From an uncultured Bacteroidota bacterium (GTDB lineage Bacteria > Bacteroidota > Bacteroidia > AKYH767-A > 2013-40CM-41-45): a DNA stretch of 64,000 nucleotides. Each line of letters begins with the position of its first letter. Position 1 is the first letter of the stretch. The position numbers and the translations under genes were made by a program. The DNA lies in assembly GCA_937871435.1 (NCBI GenBank), contig CALMQM010000121.1, positions 1 to 64,000 on the forward strand, given 5' to 3'. This document shows positions 36,156 to 47,100 of the stretch, piece by piece. Under the pieces are notes generated by a model, which worked only from the letters and a program-made list of their open reading frames with translations, searched no databases and was not told where the DNA came from.

Positions 36156-37748
36156 TCAATATTTCAACAACTTAGAAACAGCGCCATCTTCTGTTCTTAA
36201 AAAATATACACCGGGAACAAGATCGGAGATGTCCAGTTTTTCATTTTGAAATTTTAGTTCAAAATGTTTGATCATTTCTCCGGAAAGGGAATAAATGTTT
36301 ATGCTTTGAGGGATGAGTACCTTCTCAGTATAAATAAAGTCACTGGCAGGATTTGGGAAAAAAGTGATTCCCTCAAGGCTCGTTTCGGGGATTGAGTTTA
36401 TGATTGAACCGAGTTTTGCAACCCAAAAATCTGTGTTCCCGCCATGAAAATTTGAAACGTCAAATCCGGGACCATAGGTATTGGAACACAATGCTAAACC
36501 ATGATCAATCGTTTGAATAACTTTTTTGCACTCATCACCGTATGGGCTTCCGAAACATTTTTGTGATTGAATCACTCCTAGCTCCGAAAACTGTACTAAC
36601 CAATTATCTTGCGCCGAACTATGATTACCACTCACATCATCATCATTTGACATCGTAAATCCTACTGTAACAAATGAACTATCCTCTGCTTGTAGAATTG
36701 AATAAAATTCATCACCATCAGTTCCTCCCATTGCATGTTGCCATATCAAGTTTCCCATGCTATCAATCTTAACAACCCAACCATCAGCAGCTAAATTGTC
36801 ATGTCTGTTCGTTACGTCATAATCGATTGATTCTGCAAAACCGGTTAGTATAAATCCTTTATCATTTGTTTCAACTGCATCCGTACACCAATCATCTCTA
36901 CTTCCACCGAAATTATTATTCCACAACATATCCCCCGTGGAATCCGTTTTAACTACCCAATATTGTTTGTCTCTTCCAAGTGGTATGTTGGGTTGGCCAT
37001 CATTACTATCTGTAAAGCCACATAATACGTAGCCTCCATCAGAAGTTTGTTTCATGGAAAAAGGACTTTCCCGAGTACTTCCTCCATAACAATGTTGCCA
37101 TATGACATTTGCCGATGAATCCAGTTTTACCAACCAAAAATCTTCATCTCCGTGGTTACCTTGCACCCATATATCATTTGAATATGTTGCCCCAAAAGCA
37201 ACAATTGAGTGATCAGCTAATTCCACAATTGACTCAAAGCCATCTCCTTCCGATCCACCGATACACTTTTGCCATATTATACCACCAACACTATCTAATT
37301 TTACAATCCAGGCATCACTACTACCATGATTCCCGGATACATCTCCATCATTTGAAAATGTAATTCCTGCAATCAAGTATCCCGAACCAGATAAAGAAAC
37401 ACTTCTTCCAATGTCCATCATTGATCCTCCCAAAGATTTAGACCATTCGATATTCCCAACTGTACTCAGTTTAACAACCCACGTATCAAAACAATATGCT
37501 GTGGAGCAATTTCCTGGATGAAATCCAACAACATCTCCGTCATTTGATGAAGTGTATCCAACTACTAAATATCCTGAATCAAGTGTTTGACAAATACTAT
37601 AATTATAATCATCGCTACTTCCTCCTAAACTTATTTCCCATTCAATGTTCTGTGAGAAAACTGAAGAATGATGAAATAGAAAATAGAGAAATATTAATGT
37701 AGATAAGTTAATTCTAAAACAGGAGAATCTTTTACGGGTTATTTTCAT
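36156..37748 (-). CDS. T9SS cargo with repeated delta-60-like propeller
   Basis: The 530-residue protein has a signal peptide (about 1-32) and nearly identical propeller blades of about 60 residues: IxWxxSLGGSxxDxxxS, then SGYLVxGYTxSNDGDV, then WVVKLDSxGN. I count seven or so. This repeat is common in Bacteroidota secreted proteins. It ends in a type A sorting domain (ITFFPNPASDFIY, VPGVYFLRTEDG). The propeller likely binds ligands or is structural, and no catalytic residues are evident. The gene looks more AT-rich than its giant neighbours and is bracketed by foldback copies A and B in direct orientation. Confidence 0.88.
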   Translation of the reverse strand: MKITRKRFSCFRINLSTLIFLYFLFHHSSVFSQNIEWEISLGGSSDDYNYSICQTLDSGYLVVGYTSSNDGDVVGFHPGNCSTAYCFDTWVVKLSTVGNIEWSKSLGGSMMDIGRSVSLSGSGYLIAGITFSNDGDVSGNHGSSDAWIVKLDSVGGIIWQKCIGGSEGDGFESIVELADHSIVAFGATYSNDIWVQGNHGDEDFWLVKLDSSANVIWQHCYGGSTRESPFSMKQTSDGGYVLCGFTDSNDGQPNIPLGRDKQYWVVKTDSTGDMLWNNNFGGSRDDWCTDAVETNDKGFILTGFAESIDYDVTNRHDNLAADGWVVKIDSMGNLIWQHAMGGTDGDEFYSILQAEDSSFVTVGFTMSNDDDVSGNHSSAQDNWLVQFSELGVIQSQKCFGSPYGDECKKVIQTIDHGLALCSNTYGPGFDVSNFHGGNTDFWVAKLGSIINSIPETSLEGITFFPNPASDFIYTEKVLIPQSINIYSLSGEMIKHFELKFQNEKLDISDLVPGVYFLRTEDGAVSKLLKY

Positions 37749-37809
37749 GTATACATTTCAACTATTTTATACGCATCGCCATGTGATCATTTTAAAAAAA
37801 ATAAACCCT

Positions 37810-37947
37810 CTGCGACGGACTTTTAAACCATTTGTCGCATGAATTCTTATTCTAAAGGTAATAAATATTGCAGCGCTTCGACAGACATTCGTCCGGAGAA
37901 GCTATAACGTACTATTGAGAAAATTATAAGTAATTCCGGCACAGCGG
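37810..37947. repeat. Foldback element, copy B
   Basis: This is the second copy, in the same orientation as copy A and 62 bp upstream of the cargo start at 37748. The TGCGAC/GTCGCA stem and the GCTTC/GAAGC stem are both preserved. One base in the inner stem differs (CAGAC opposite GTCCG), and the terminal pairing keeps five of six base pairs. The interval also lies 55 bp beyond the 3' end of the cargo at 38003-40870. Confidence 0.75.
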
Positions 37948-38002
37948 AGTCATTCAGAAAAAAAAGAAAAGATAATAAGTATATACCGTGTTCAAAAATT
38001 AA

Positions 38003-40870
38003 TCAATAAACAAATTTCTCCGTCAATTCCTCATCCTTGAATACAACCTGGATTGTATATACGCCATGAGCCACAGTTGAAAAAATGAATTGACATTGCA
38101 TAATCCGTGCTTCGGTTATCAGTGGTAGATTCTGAACTATTCTTCCAAGCGGATCTCGCAGAATCACATTGGCATTTCCGTTTTCCGGAAACCGAATCTG
38201 TACCTGCACATGCCCGTTCGCTGCATCAGGAAACACATGAATAATCTGAAATTGAGTAGATCGAAAACGAATGGAAACAATATTACTCAGTGAAAAATGC
38301 CCGTCAAAATCTGTTTGCCTTATCCGATAATACGATAAGCCATTGAATGGCTCATCATCCAATGCATCGTATTCCAGTGTTTGCGTGCTGTTCCCGGCTC
38401 CATCGATATTTTTGACAGATTCAAAATGAATACCATCCTTACTTCTTTCAATTGTGAAATAATCATTGTTTATTTCTGTAGCCGTTACCCAGTGCAACTG
38501 CACCGCTTCGCCTTTTGCAGTTGCTTCGAAGGAAAGTAACTCAACAGGCAAAGGATTTTCGGATGTAATCGATGCAAGAGTAAAAGGTCCGTAATTAGCG
38601 GTTACGAAACTACTTACCGTTCCGGACAAGGTATTTCCTGTTGTCGCTGTATTGCCTTCATTTTCCCAAAAACTTGAATTGAAACGGGCAACACGCAAGT
38701 CAGATAAATTTGTCACTCCACAACTTGTCGCGTCCCAACTCAATGTCACAATTTTTTGCGCACTGCCTGAATTTTTATCGAGTGTCCAGTATTCACAATG
38801 ACTGATGTGATCCAAAGTCGGGTCAATAGCACTTCCATACACTAAGGTTGGATCAGTATAAAAATATTCTGCTGTATAGCTGTCTGAAACAGATGCGGAA
38901 ATACCGGCATTGAAAGCGATGGATCTATACCTGTTGTTTTTCCCAACCGGAAAGACAAAAGCGTCATTCCCGATTTTACGCATCGGACCATTTATAAAAC
39001 TTAAATTAGAAGATCCGGTAGCACCCGCATTGTCTTCTACTTCTATTAAGGATGAAGCCGAAGTCAGAAATTGACCGCTCAACAAATTGATATTGCCATA
39101 CACAAAAACATCTTTGGAAACATTCACCTGCGCGCCGCTTTTATTGATCTCCAGTTTCCAGATTTGAACTGTACCACTTCCGGAAATCGTTTGCGCGACG
39201 TTTCCGCTGAATAGCAATTTGGAAGTACTCGATCCATAGGTGTGCATTCCATCACACTGAAAATTATTCTGTACTTCAAATCCGGTCCCTTCGTTTCTCA
39301 ATGTACACCCGGATTTGATAATTATGGAACCCATCACTTTTACAGGTGATGTATGCGAATTTGAATTTAAAAAACTCAACGCTGATGAACCATTCCCTCC
39401 GACATAAAAATTTCCTTTGATGACAGGATAATTATTCGATCCCTGGAATTTACAGAGATTGTTGCTGTTCCATGTAGCCGCATTGTTTTCAATCCAAAGA
39501 TTTCCATAATACACCTGCGGATAAGGTGGCCCTCCGTTGGTAGTAGAAATGGATGGTTCCACCGCGGAGCCGGCGGCTTTGCGACAAATCCAGTTAGAAG
39601 TAGACGGAATGGAAGAAATTCCATTGTAATATTTTAGCTGCCAGTTGGTGGAATTCGTGTTGTATGTTTTGATATATGTTGCTGTATTTCCCAATCTCCA
39701 GCGCGCTGTGTTCACCCATACAACACTGATGTTACTGGAATCTTCCAACGTTCCGAGTACATCAAGATCCACTGCATTCGGGCCGTCGTCAATGGCGAGG
39801 GCTGTTCCCCAGGCATTCCACAAGGTCGCTCCGGATTCAATTCTCAACTCATCAACCACCAGATTAGGTAATCCTGCAGTTGTTACGGTATGAGGAGCAC
39901 GAATCTGAATAAATTTATCTCCAGTAGATGGAATTGTTGTCGCTGCATTCCATGTAATACTATCCGGAGAACTTTCCCATGTAGCAGTTGCATTCCAGTT
40001 TCCTGAAGCGACTGAGCGAAAATACATTGGGTTAGTAATTGGATCCGCGCTTACAACAATGTTGTCGATTGCCATACCACATGAACCACTTCCAACAGGA
40101 TTCGGATCTCTGCTAAATGCCCAGCGAAGCTGAATGGTATTCTGATTATCCGCATTGGCATTCAGAGGCAGACTCACAAAATAATCGATCTGATTTTGCG
40201 AACGATCGGAACTGTTGTGATTGTAAGATGAATCCACCACTGTAAAAGTTCCGCTGTTTCCCACGCGGTATTGAAATACAATTCCGGTTTTCTTTGGCTG
40301 CGGATTGATCATTTCTATCTCATACGAAACTCTGATGTTTTGATACCCGGTTGTTTTCAAAGCAAGCACCAGTTGATCCGTTCCTGAAGAACTGTTGCTG
40401 CTTGTTTGAATATACAATTGTCCGTTGTTGACATTTACTCCGCCAGTACCAATTCCCGAATATCCATATCCTGTGCCATTACTTTTTACAACAGTGGCTG
40501 AATCAAAAGACGATTCATTGTTGTTCGGAGTACTGTTTGATGCTGCCAGCAAGGATGTACTCGGACTACCGGCTACACGCCATACGGCAAAACCCGCAGG
40601 AATCCCTGAATTCTTAAACCAACTGTTTCCAAAATCCTGTGAGTAGGGAATTTGTTGCGGAGTCGGATTTGTCTGAGCAAATGCACCGTCAACGTTAAGA
40701 ATTCCCGAAATAATACAGATGAAAATTACAATCCGGTTCAATAGTTTTTTGCTTCCGGAGAACCCGGTGATGCATAGCACTACAAGAATGCCAGAACAGA
40801 ATTCCTTCAGATGAGAAAATTCAATGAAATTAGGGGATCTTCCATTCATATTGCATCTTCTGTTAACCAT
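38003..40870 (-). CDS. T9SS cargo with beta-helix-like and FN3-like domains
   Basis: This protein of up to 955 residues has a jelly-roll-like N-terminal domain after the signal region (IPYSQDFGNSW), a large beta-rich middle with many SG and GN turns, and from about 774 an FN3-like domain starting LPVELLSFEA that often precedes sorting domains. The last ~85 residues form a diverged type A sorting domain: FPDAANGHVQVQI replaces the usual FPNP, followed by VAHGVYTIQVVF. The start is uncertain. ATG 40870 has AGAGGA almost touching it; ATG 40849 and TTG 40741 are alternatives. The last would start directly on the signal peptide (NRIVIFICIISG to GAFAQ), whereas the upstream starts add about 40 residues and a second hydrophobic stretch. 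Confidence 0.8.
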   Translation of the reverse strand: MVNRRCNMNGRSPNFIEFSHLKEFCSGILVVLCITGFSGSKKLLNRIVIFICIISGILNVDGAFAQTNPTPQQIPYSQDFGNSWFKNSGIPAGFAVWRVAGSPSTSLLAASNSTPNNNESSFDSATVVKSNGTGYGYSGIGTGGVNVNNGQLYIQTSSNSSSGTDQLVLALKTTGYQNIRVSYEIEMINPQPKKTGIVFQYRVGNSGTFTVVDSSYNHNSSDRSQNQIDYFVSLPLNANADNQNTIQLRWAFSRDPNPVGSGSCGMAIDNIVVSADPITNPMYFRSVASGNWNATATWESSPDSITWNAATTIPSTGDKFIQIRAPHTVTTAGLPNLVVDELRIESGATLWNAWGTALAIDDGPNAVDLDVLGTLEDSSNISVVWVNTARWRLGNTATYIKTYNTNSTNWQLKYYNGISSIPSTSNWICRKAAGSAVEPSISTTNGGPPYPQVYYGNLWIENNAATWNSNNLCKFQGSNNYPVIKGNFYVGGNGSSALSFLNSNSHTSPVKVMGSIIIKSGCTLRNEGTGFEVQNNFQCDGMHTYGSSTSKLLFSGNVAQTISGSGTVQIWKLEINKSGAQVNVSKDVFVYGNINLLSGQFLTSASSLIEVEDNAGATGSSNLSFINGPMRKIGNDAFVFPVGKNNRYRSIAFNAGISASVSDSYTAEYFYTDPTLVYGSAIDPTLDHISHCEYWTLDKNSGSAQKIVTLSWDATSCGVTNLSDLRVARFNSSFWENEGNTATTGNTLSGTVSSFVTANYGPFTLASITSENPLPVELLSFEATAKGEAVQLHWVTATEINNDYFTIERSKDGIHFESVKNIDGAGNSTQTLEYDALDDEPFNGLSYYRIRQTDFDGHFSLSNIVSIRFRSTQFQIIHVFPDAANGHVQVQIRFPENGNANVILRDPLGRIVQNLPLITEARIMQCQFIFSTVAHGVYTIQVVFKDEELTEKFVY

Positions 40871-41023
40871 TCCTCTTCTAAAAGGTTAAACCAATTCAAT
40901 ACGAAATCTTACATCTTTTTTACAAATAATTTCAAAAAGTAATGTTGCTATAAAACACAAAATCAAAGCGTCAAATTCCCGAATTCATTGTTTTACCATT
41001 GAACGGATAATATAATTTAATCG

Positions 41024-41058
41024 AAAAAAAAGGCTGCCTCGCATTAAGGCAGCCTTTT
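41024..41058 (-). terminator. Terminator of the 2856-residue protein gene
   Basis: A perfect 12-bp stem (AAAAGGCTGCCT with AGGCAGCCTTTT) closes a 7-nt loop, and eight T residues follow on the minus strand. It begins 51 bp after the giant gene's stop. The flanking A/T runs could make it act in both directions. Confidence 0.85.
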
Positions 41059-41108
41059 GTGTTCATGTGATGATGAGTTTTCCGGAAATTTTTTCCATCA
41101 GTAATTCA

Positions 41109-44100
41109 TCATTCAACATTTATCCTGACAGGTTGAGTTGTTCCGTCCTGATCTTCTATCGTAAGCAAATACATTCCTTTGGCTTCCTTGCTCAGATCAA
41201 ACTCTGCCATATTCAAACCGGCAGATACATCCACTACCTTGTACATGAGGCAATGTCCGGGAAGGTCAAAGATTCTGAAAATCCTGTATCCTTCCTGCTG
41301 TGAATTGAATTGAAGAGTAAACAATCCCCTGTTAGGGTTCGGATAGATTTGCAACAACTGATCCTGAGACATTTCTTCTCCGGAAGTTCTGCATGCAAGA
41401 TTCACTGCTATGTTCAGCTGAGCCGGTTGTCCTGATCCGCAGGCATTTGTTCCTTTCACTTTCAAAAGTGCCGAAGTGGAAGTTGCTGAATTATAATTTA
41501 CAGAAACCGAAGTTCCGGAAGGAACAGAAGACGCTCCTCCGGTAATCGACCAGCTATAGGTATTCGCGCCGTTGATAGTTGCAATGGAATATGTCTGAAC
41601 AGAAGATTTGCAAACGGTGGTCGGACCTGTGATTGCTCCTGCTGTTGCAGGCAATGAAGAAACAATCAGACATCGGAAAATTCCGGAGCCACACGCGTTG
41701 AGAGCCTGTACACATACATTTCCACTGCTGAAGTTTGCCGGTATGGAAACCGTAATGGAAGTAGTTCCTTGTCCGCTGAGAATGCTGGTTCCCGCCGGAG
41801 TCGTCCAGTTATACGATGTTGCGGAAGCCACTGCCGCAATACTGTATGCTACAGTTTGTGCTCCGCACAAGTTAAAGTAAGGGCCGGTTATAGCTCCAGG
41901 TTGCGCCGGTACTGATTTGATTGCCACCGATCGCTGATAACTTCCGCAACTTGTGATAGCGTCTACCATCAAATTTCCGCTTGTGAATCCGGGAAGGAAA
42001 TTCACTACACAACTCAATCCGTTTTGTGAAACGATGCTAATGTAAGGTGTATTGGTTGTCCACAGATAGGATGTGGCTCCAACCACCGTACCGAAAGAAT
42101 AGCTGACATTATTTGTTCCGCCACAAACAACTGTTGGTCCTGTTATCGGGATAGAGTTTGCGGGAATTCCGGTAATGTATATTCCGCGTGTCGCTGAATT
42201 ACCCACACAATTCGATGCATACACCGAAAGACTTCCTTGTCCGAATCCTGCCGGAACAGAAACTGAAATTGTATTCGTTCCTTGTCCACCAGTGATAGCG
42301 ACTCCTGTACCTGTGACGGACCAGTTGTAAGATGTTGCATTTGCAACCAATGGCGTGGAGAATGTATGTGTTCCCGGTCCACAAATGATGGTGTTCCCTA
42401 TGATAGATCCCGGAACTGCCGGTTTCACTGTGAGCACCGGAGCATTAATACATGTTGCCGAACTACTTCCACAACCGTTGTTTGCCGTGACACAAATAAA
42501 TCCTCCTCCATAATTAGCCGGGAAATTCACTGAGATACAATTTGAAGCTGAAGATCCTGTAACTCCGGATGGTAAAGTCCAGGTATAGGAAGTTGCGCCG
42601 GCAACAGGATTTACACAATACACGATGCCGGTTTGATTTCTGCAAACACCAACCGGACCTGAAACCGGACCCGGTGCTGCAGGAGCTGATCCTCCTCCGG
42701 CTACTGTTGTTGATGCACTTCCTGTGCAGCCATTGGCATCCGTGATCACAACATAGTAAGCGCCTGCTGGAATCGAACTGAGTGTTGATGAAGATTGTGT
42801 TGTTCCTCCATTCCATGAATACGAATAAGGTGCTGTTCCTCCACTTGCAACGACTGTAGCGGAGCCATTCGATAAGCCGCAAGTTGCCGCGACAGTAGAT
42901 ATCAGTCCTTCAACCTTCGATGGTTCGGTGAGTGTCACTGAAGTTGTAACAGAACATCCATTTGCATCACTAATGATGTATGCAGAAGTTCCGGCATTCA
43001 CATTACAGAAAGCACCTGTTCCACTGTAAGCCGGAGTCCCTCCTGTTGCGCTCACGAGTACACATCCGCTTCCACCATAGCAGGTGATCGGAGTAGTAAC
43101 AGAAACAGTCGGGAGAATCGGATCCGGCTGGAGAATATCAATGGAAGTTGTATTGAAATCTCCGGTTGCATCGGTTACTGTTACTGTATACGTCCCCGCG
43201 GACAAACCTGAAATTGACTGAGTGTAAATTCCATTTCCCCAATCATATGTATACGGACTCACACCTCCTGTTGGTGAAACACTGATACTTCCTGTTGATC
43301 CGTTGTAACAGGGTACATTGGTATATGAAATATTATCAAGATTGATATTTTTCTCACAGGATTTAAAGACAATATCATCGATTCCATAATCATAGCCAAT
43401 GAGATTGCTTGGATTCGTTTGTCTGATTCGCAAGGAAGCTGACTGAATATTCGCTGCAGCAGTAAAGCTTGTACAATAGGTAGTCCACATACCATTCACC
43501 ATCGAAACAGCCGGAACACTGAGAATAACTGATGAGCCTAACATGACATCGAGGCTGGGTTTATCCGTACTACCGGAAACATTCGGATGTACAGCAAAGC
43601 TAAAAGTATAGGTTCTACCAATGACAATATTCCCGACAGATTGCTGCCACACAATGGTAGGAGCTGCATTCCTGCCATCGACAATAAGGTAATTTGCATT
43701 TCCTGTTCCGGTACCTGAGGTATTATCAGGAATGAGCAAGAAGTTTGCACATTTAACCTTTGCTGTATTACCTACACAATAGCTTCCCTGCAGACAGGTA
43801 CAAATATTCGGGAGATCACTGGTAAATCCTGTATTACCTGCGGAGAAATTACCGTTCACCACTTTATTCGGCGAAAGGTGATGCACACTGTCGCATGGAC
43901 AAACACAGGAAATAATCGGATCGTGGTGAACGACACCATTGAGACAATAGTCCTGAGTACAAGGATTGTTGTCATCAACATCAATAATCACATTTACCAT
44001 TACATAATTGGTATCCTTGCAACCGCCTGCGGATGTCGCGATCAAAGCATATTGAGTAGACACCATCGGCGTTACATTCATCGGATTTCCATTTCCTATC

Positions 44101-47100
44101 GGAACAAATCCGGGTAAAGAATACCAGGCATATGTCACACCAACAACAACAGGAGCTTGCAGCGGTACAGTGGTACCCTGACATATGGTAGTACTGCTCG
44201 CATAGTAATCAATACATAATTGTGGTCTGATGGCAGCATTTGCATTTTCTCTTGAAGCAAAATTAATCGCGTGATAATAATTTATCGGATTGAGAGGATC
44301 ATCAGCGAGTTGCAACATCATTCCATTGTTTACACCTGTATTGGAAATGTTCTGGATAATATTTGTCACTGTTACACTGAGATTGGTGGTAGTATTATCC
44401 CCCAGATCTGCGCCAGGATCAGTAAGACCATTTGCTGCAGGTGCTCCATTCCAGGTAACAGTATTTTCTGTCCACGGTGCCGACAAACCACTCACGATAG
44501 AATTATTTCCATACAACGGAGTGGCGAACCAGGGATTCAATCCACTTAAGTCACGGTGAATATCATTCGGTGCACACGTTGGACAATTCGATAAAAGAAG
44601 AGTCGCATTGACAACGGAATTGGAAGGAATAGACGCCATGTTGAATTTAAACAACGCACGTGTATTGTAGAAAGGTCCTGTACTGTACGTCCAACGGGAA
44701 ACATTAATGAATGGATAATTGCTGTAATTTGTGGTTGGGGCAAACTGACTAATCACGGCATCTTCGGTAGCAACGAGACACGTAGTTTTAAATACTCCGG
44801 CTTGTGGACTAAGTTGCCATTCACATTCTAAATTAATTGTATCTGTTCGTGTACATCCATTGGAGTCGGCAATTGTCACTACATAAATTCCGGCGCACAA
44901 CTGATTGCCATAATTGTAGAATGGTACATCTGTAACATTTCCGCTCTGAGAATAGACAGCAGTTGAAGTATTCCCGCTGATTTGACTGATCAGAATATTA
45001 TACGGTACATGTGCGGTAGGATAAAATAAATTGAACGGTGTTCCTCCTGAACCATACGCTGTGATGGTTCCATCGCACTGATCAACAGATGGGGGCGTAA
45101 ACGAAACATGCAACTCGAGACAAGGCGGGTCAACCAGATCCAGAGTAGCACTCGATGTGCAACCGTTTGCATCTGTAACAACAATCGTGTATTGCCCAGC
45201 CGGCGCTGCATTCGGCGAACTGAATAACGGTCCGCTTACATTCGAATATTGCTGTATGGTTGTTGAAAAGCCGCCGGAAGAAATCCGCATCTCAATAGTA
45301 TAGGGCCCCGTGCCTCCATTGATATGTGTCACGAATCGGCCACTGTCACCACAACACAAAGGATTGATTGCATCCACTGAAATTATCGGTGGAACAGGTT
45401 CATGCATTGTTACATGAATGGAATCAATGCATCCATTGGAATCAGTTACATAAATGGTGTAATCGCCTGCCGGATATTTTTGGAGTGTTGAAAAACCCAT
45501 GGTTTGAAAAAATGAACAAGGATAATTTTGAACACAAGGAGATGTACTTATGGTATATGGACCCACTCCACCACCGGGAATAAAACTAAATGATCCCAAA
45601 CCGCCGCAGGTAGGCGCATCAAATACAATTACATTGATTGAAAGAGCTGGTGGCTCTGTGACTGTGTAACAACATGACGCGGTTATTCCGTTTGCATCTG
45701 TTACAGTAACACAATATACACCTGCAGCCAATCCGTTAGCGCAGGAAGTTGTTGTGGAAATTGCATTCCCGTTTTTAGTCCATGAATAATTGAATGGAGC
45801 AGTGCCACAATTCGTAGTTACACAGGCTGACCCGTTCAGTCCGCCATGACAGGTAACATTCGTACCCTGACAATTGACAGTCAATGGTGCGTCCGGCATA
45901 ATAGCAGTAAATGTTTTTACACAACCATTCGCATCTGTAAGAATGAAATCATATGATCCCGGAGGAAAATTTGAAACGGAAATACCAAGAGGATTGACAG
46001 GATAGGTACACCCCAAAGTAGGACAGGGTTCAATTGAAAGAGTATAATTCGCTGTACCACCTGAAGGAATTAAAGTGAATCCTCCTGTTTGTCCGCAACC
46101 AGCCGGAGGAAATACTGTGATTGAAAGATCCATCGCCGGTGGTTCTGTAACTGTATAACAGCAAGATTCAATACTGCCATTTGCGGGAATCACAGTGATG
46201 CAATAGGTCCCGGCTGTCAAATCTGTTAAACACAAAGAATTCGGACCCGGGAAAAGAACTCCGTTGCGTGTCCAGGAAATACTGTAAGGTGGATCCGGAC
46301 AAGCAATCGTTGCACACACAGAACCAGTACTTGCTCCATGACACACAATATTTGTTCCCTGACAAGTAAGTCCCAGATCCCGAATCGTCACACAAACCGT
46401 ATCGGTATCATTACATCCGTTCGCGTCAGTAGTGATTAATGCATAGCAGGTATTTGTTGTCGGACATACTGTAATAAAATTGGATCCTCCAGGAATCGGA
46501 ACAAATCCGGGAAGGCTGAACCAGTTGTATGCTGTCATTCCACTGACAGGCGCTGCACCAATTGTCGCACATTCATTTCTGCAAATTGAGATATCCGGAC
46601 CGGCATCCGCCGCCATGAAGCTCGGGTTACAAGTGCCATGTTTCAGTAAATGATTTCCGGAAATGGTTCCTGAAATATCGAATCCCATCACCGACCCCCC
46701 GAGGTTTCTCAGATCTACTCTCAAATGATGCACTCCGCTTGTAAGAAAATATGCCTGATGATAATCCAATCCGCCATACCCATTATACGGTCCCTGTGGA
46801 AAGACGATTGCATAATTATCAATGTAGACCAGAATCGAATCATCGAGACCTGCACTGAAGTCAAAATGTACTGTATCATCCTGACAAACACAGAACATAT
46901 ATTCAAATGTGAACGCCGGTCCTGTTGCATTATTCCCGACAGTAAGTGCGGAAAGAGAAGAAGAAATCCATTGTGAATTAGCAAAAGTTGGTTTTCCATT
47001 GTATCCATAAGCGATAGTAAATGGAGCCATCGGAAGAGAAAGCCCTTCACTTGCAGGTGCGCCGGTCAGCACCCAGTTCATTTCACTTTGTCCGATTCCG

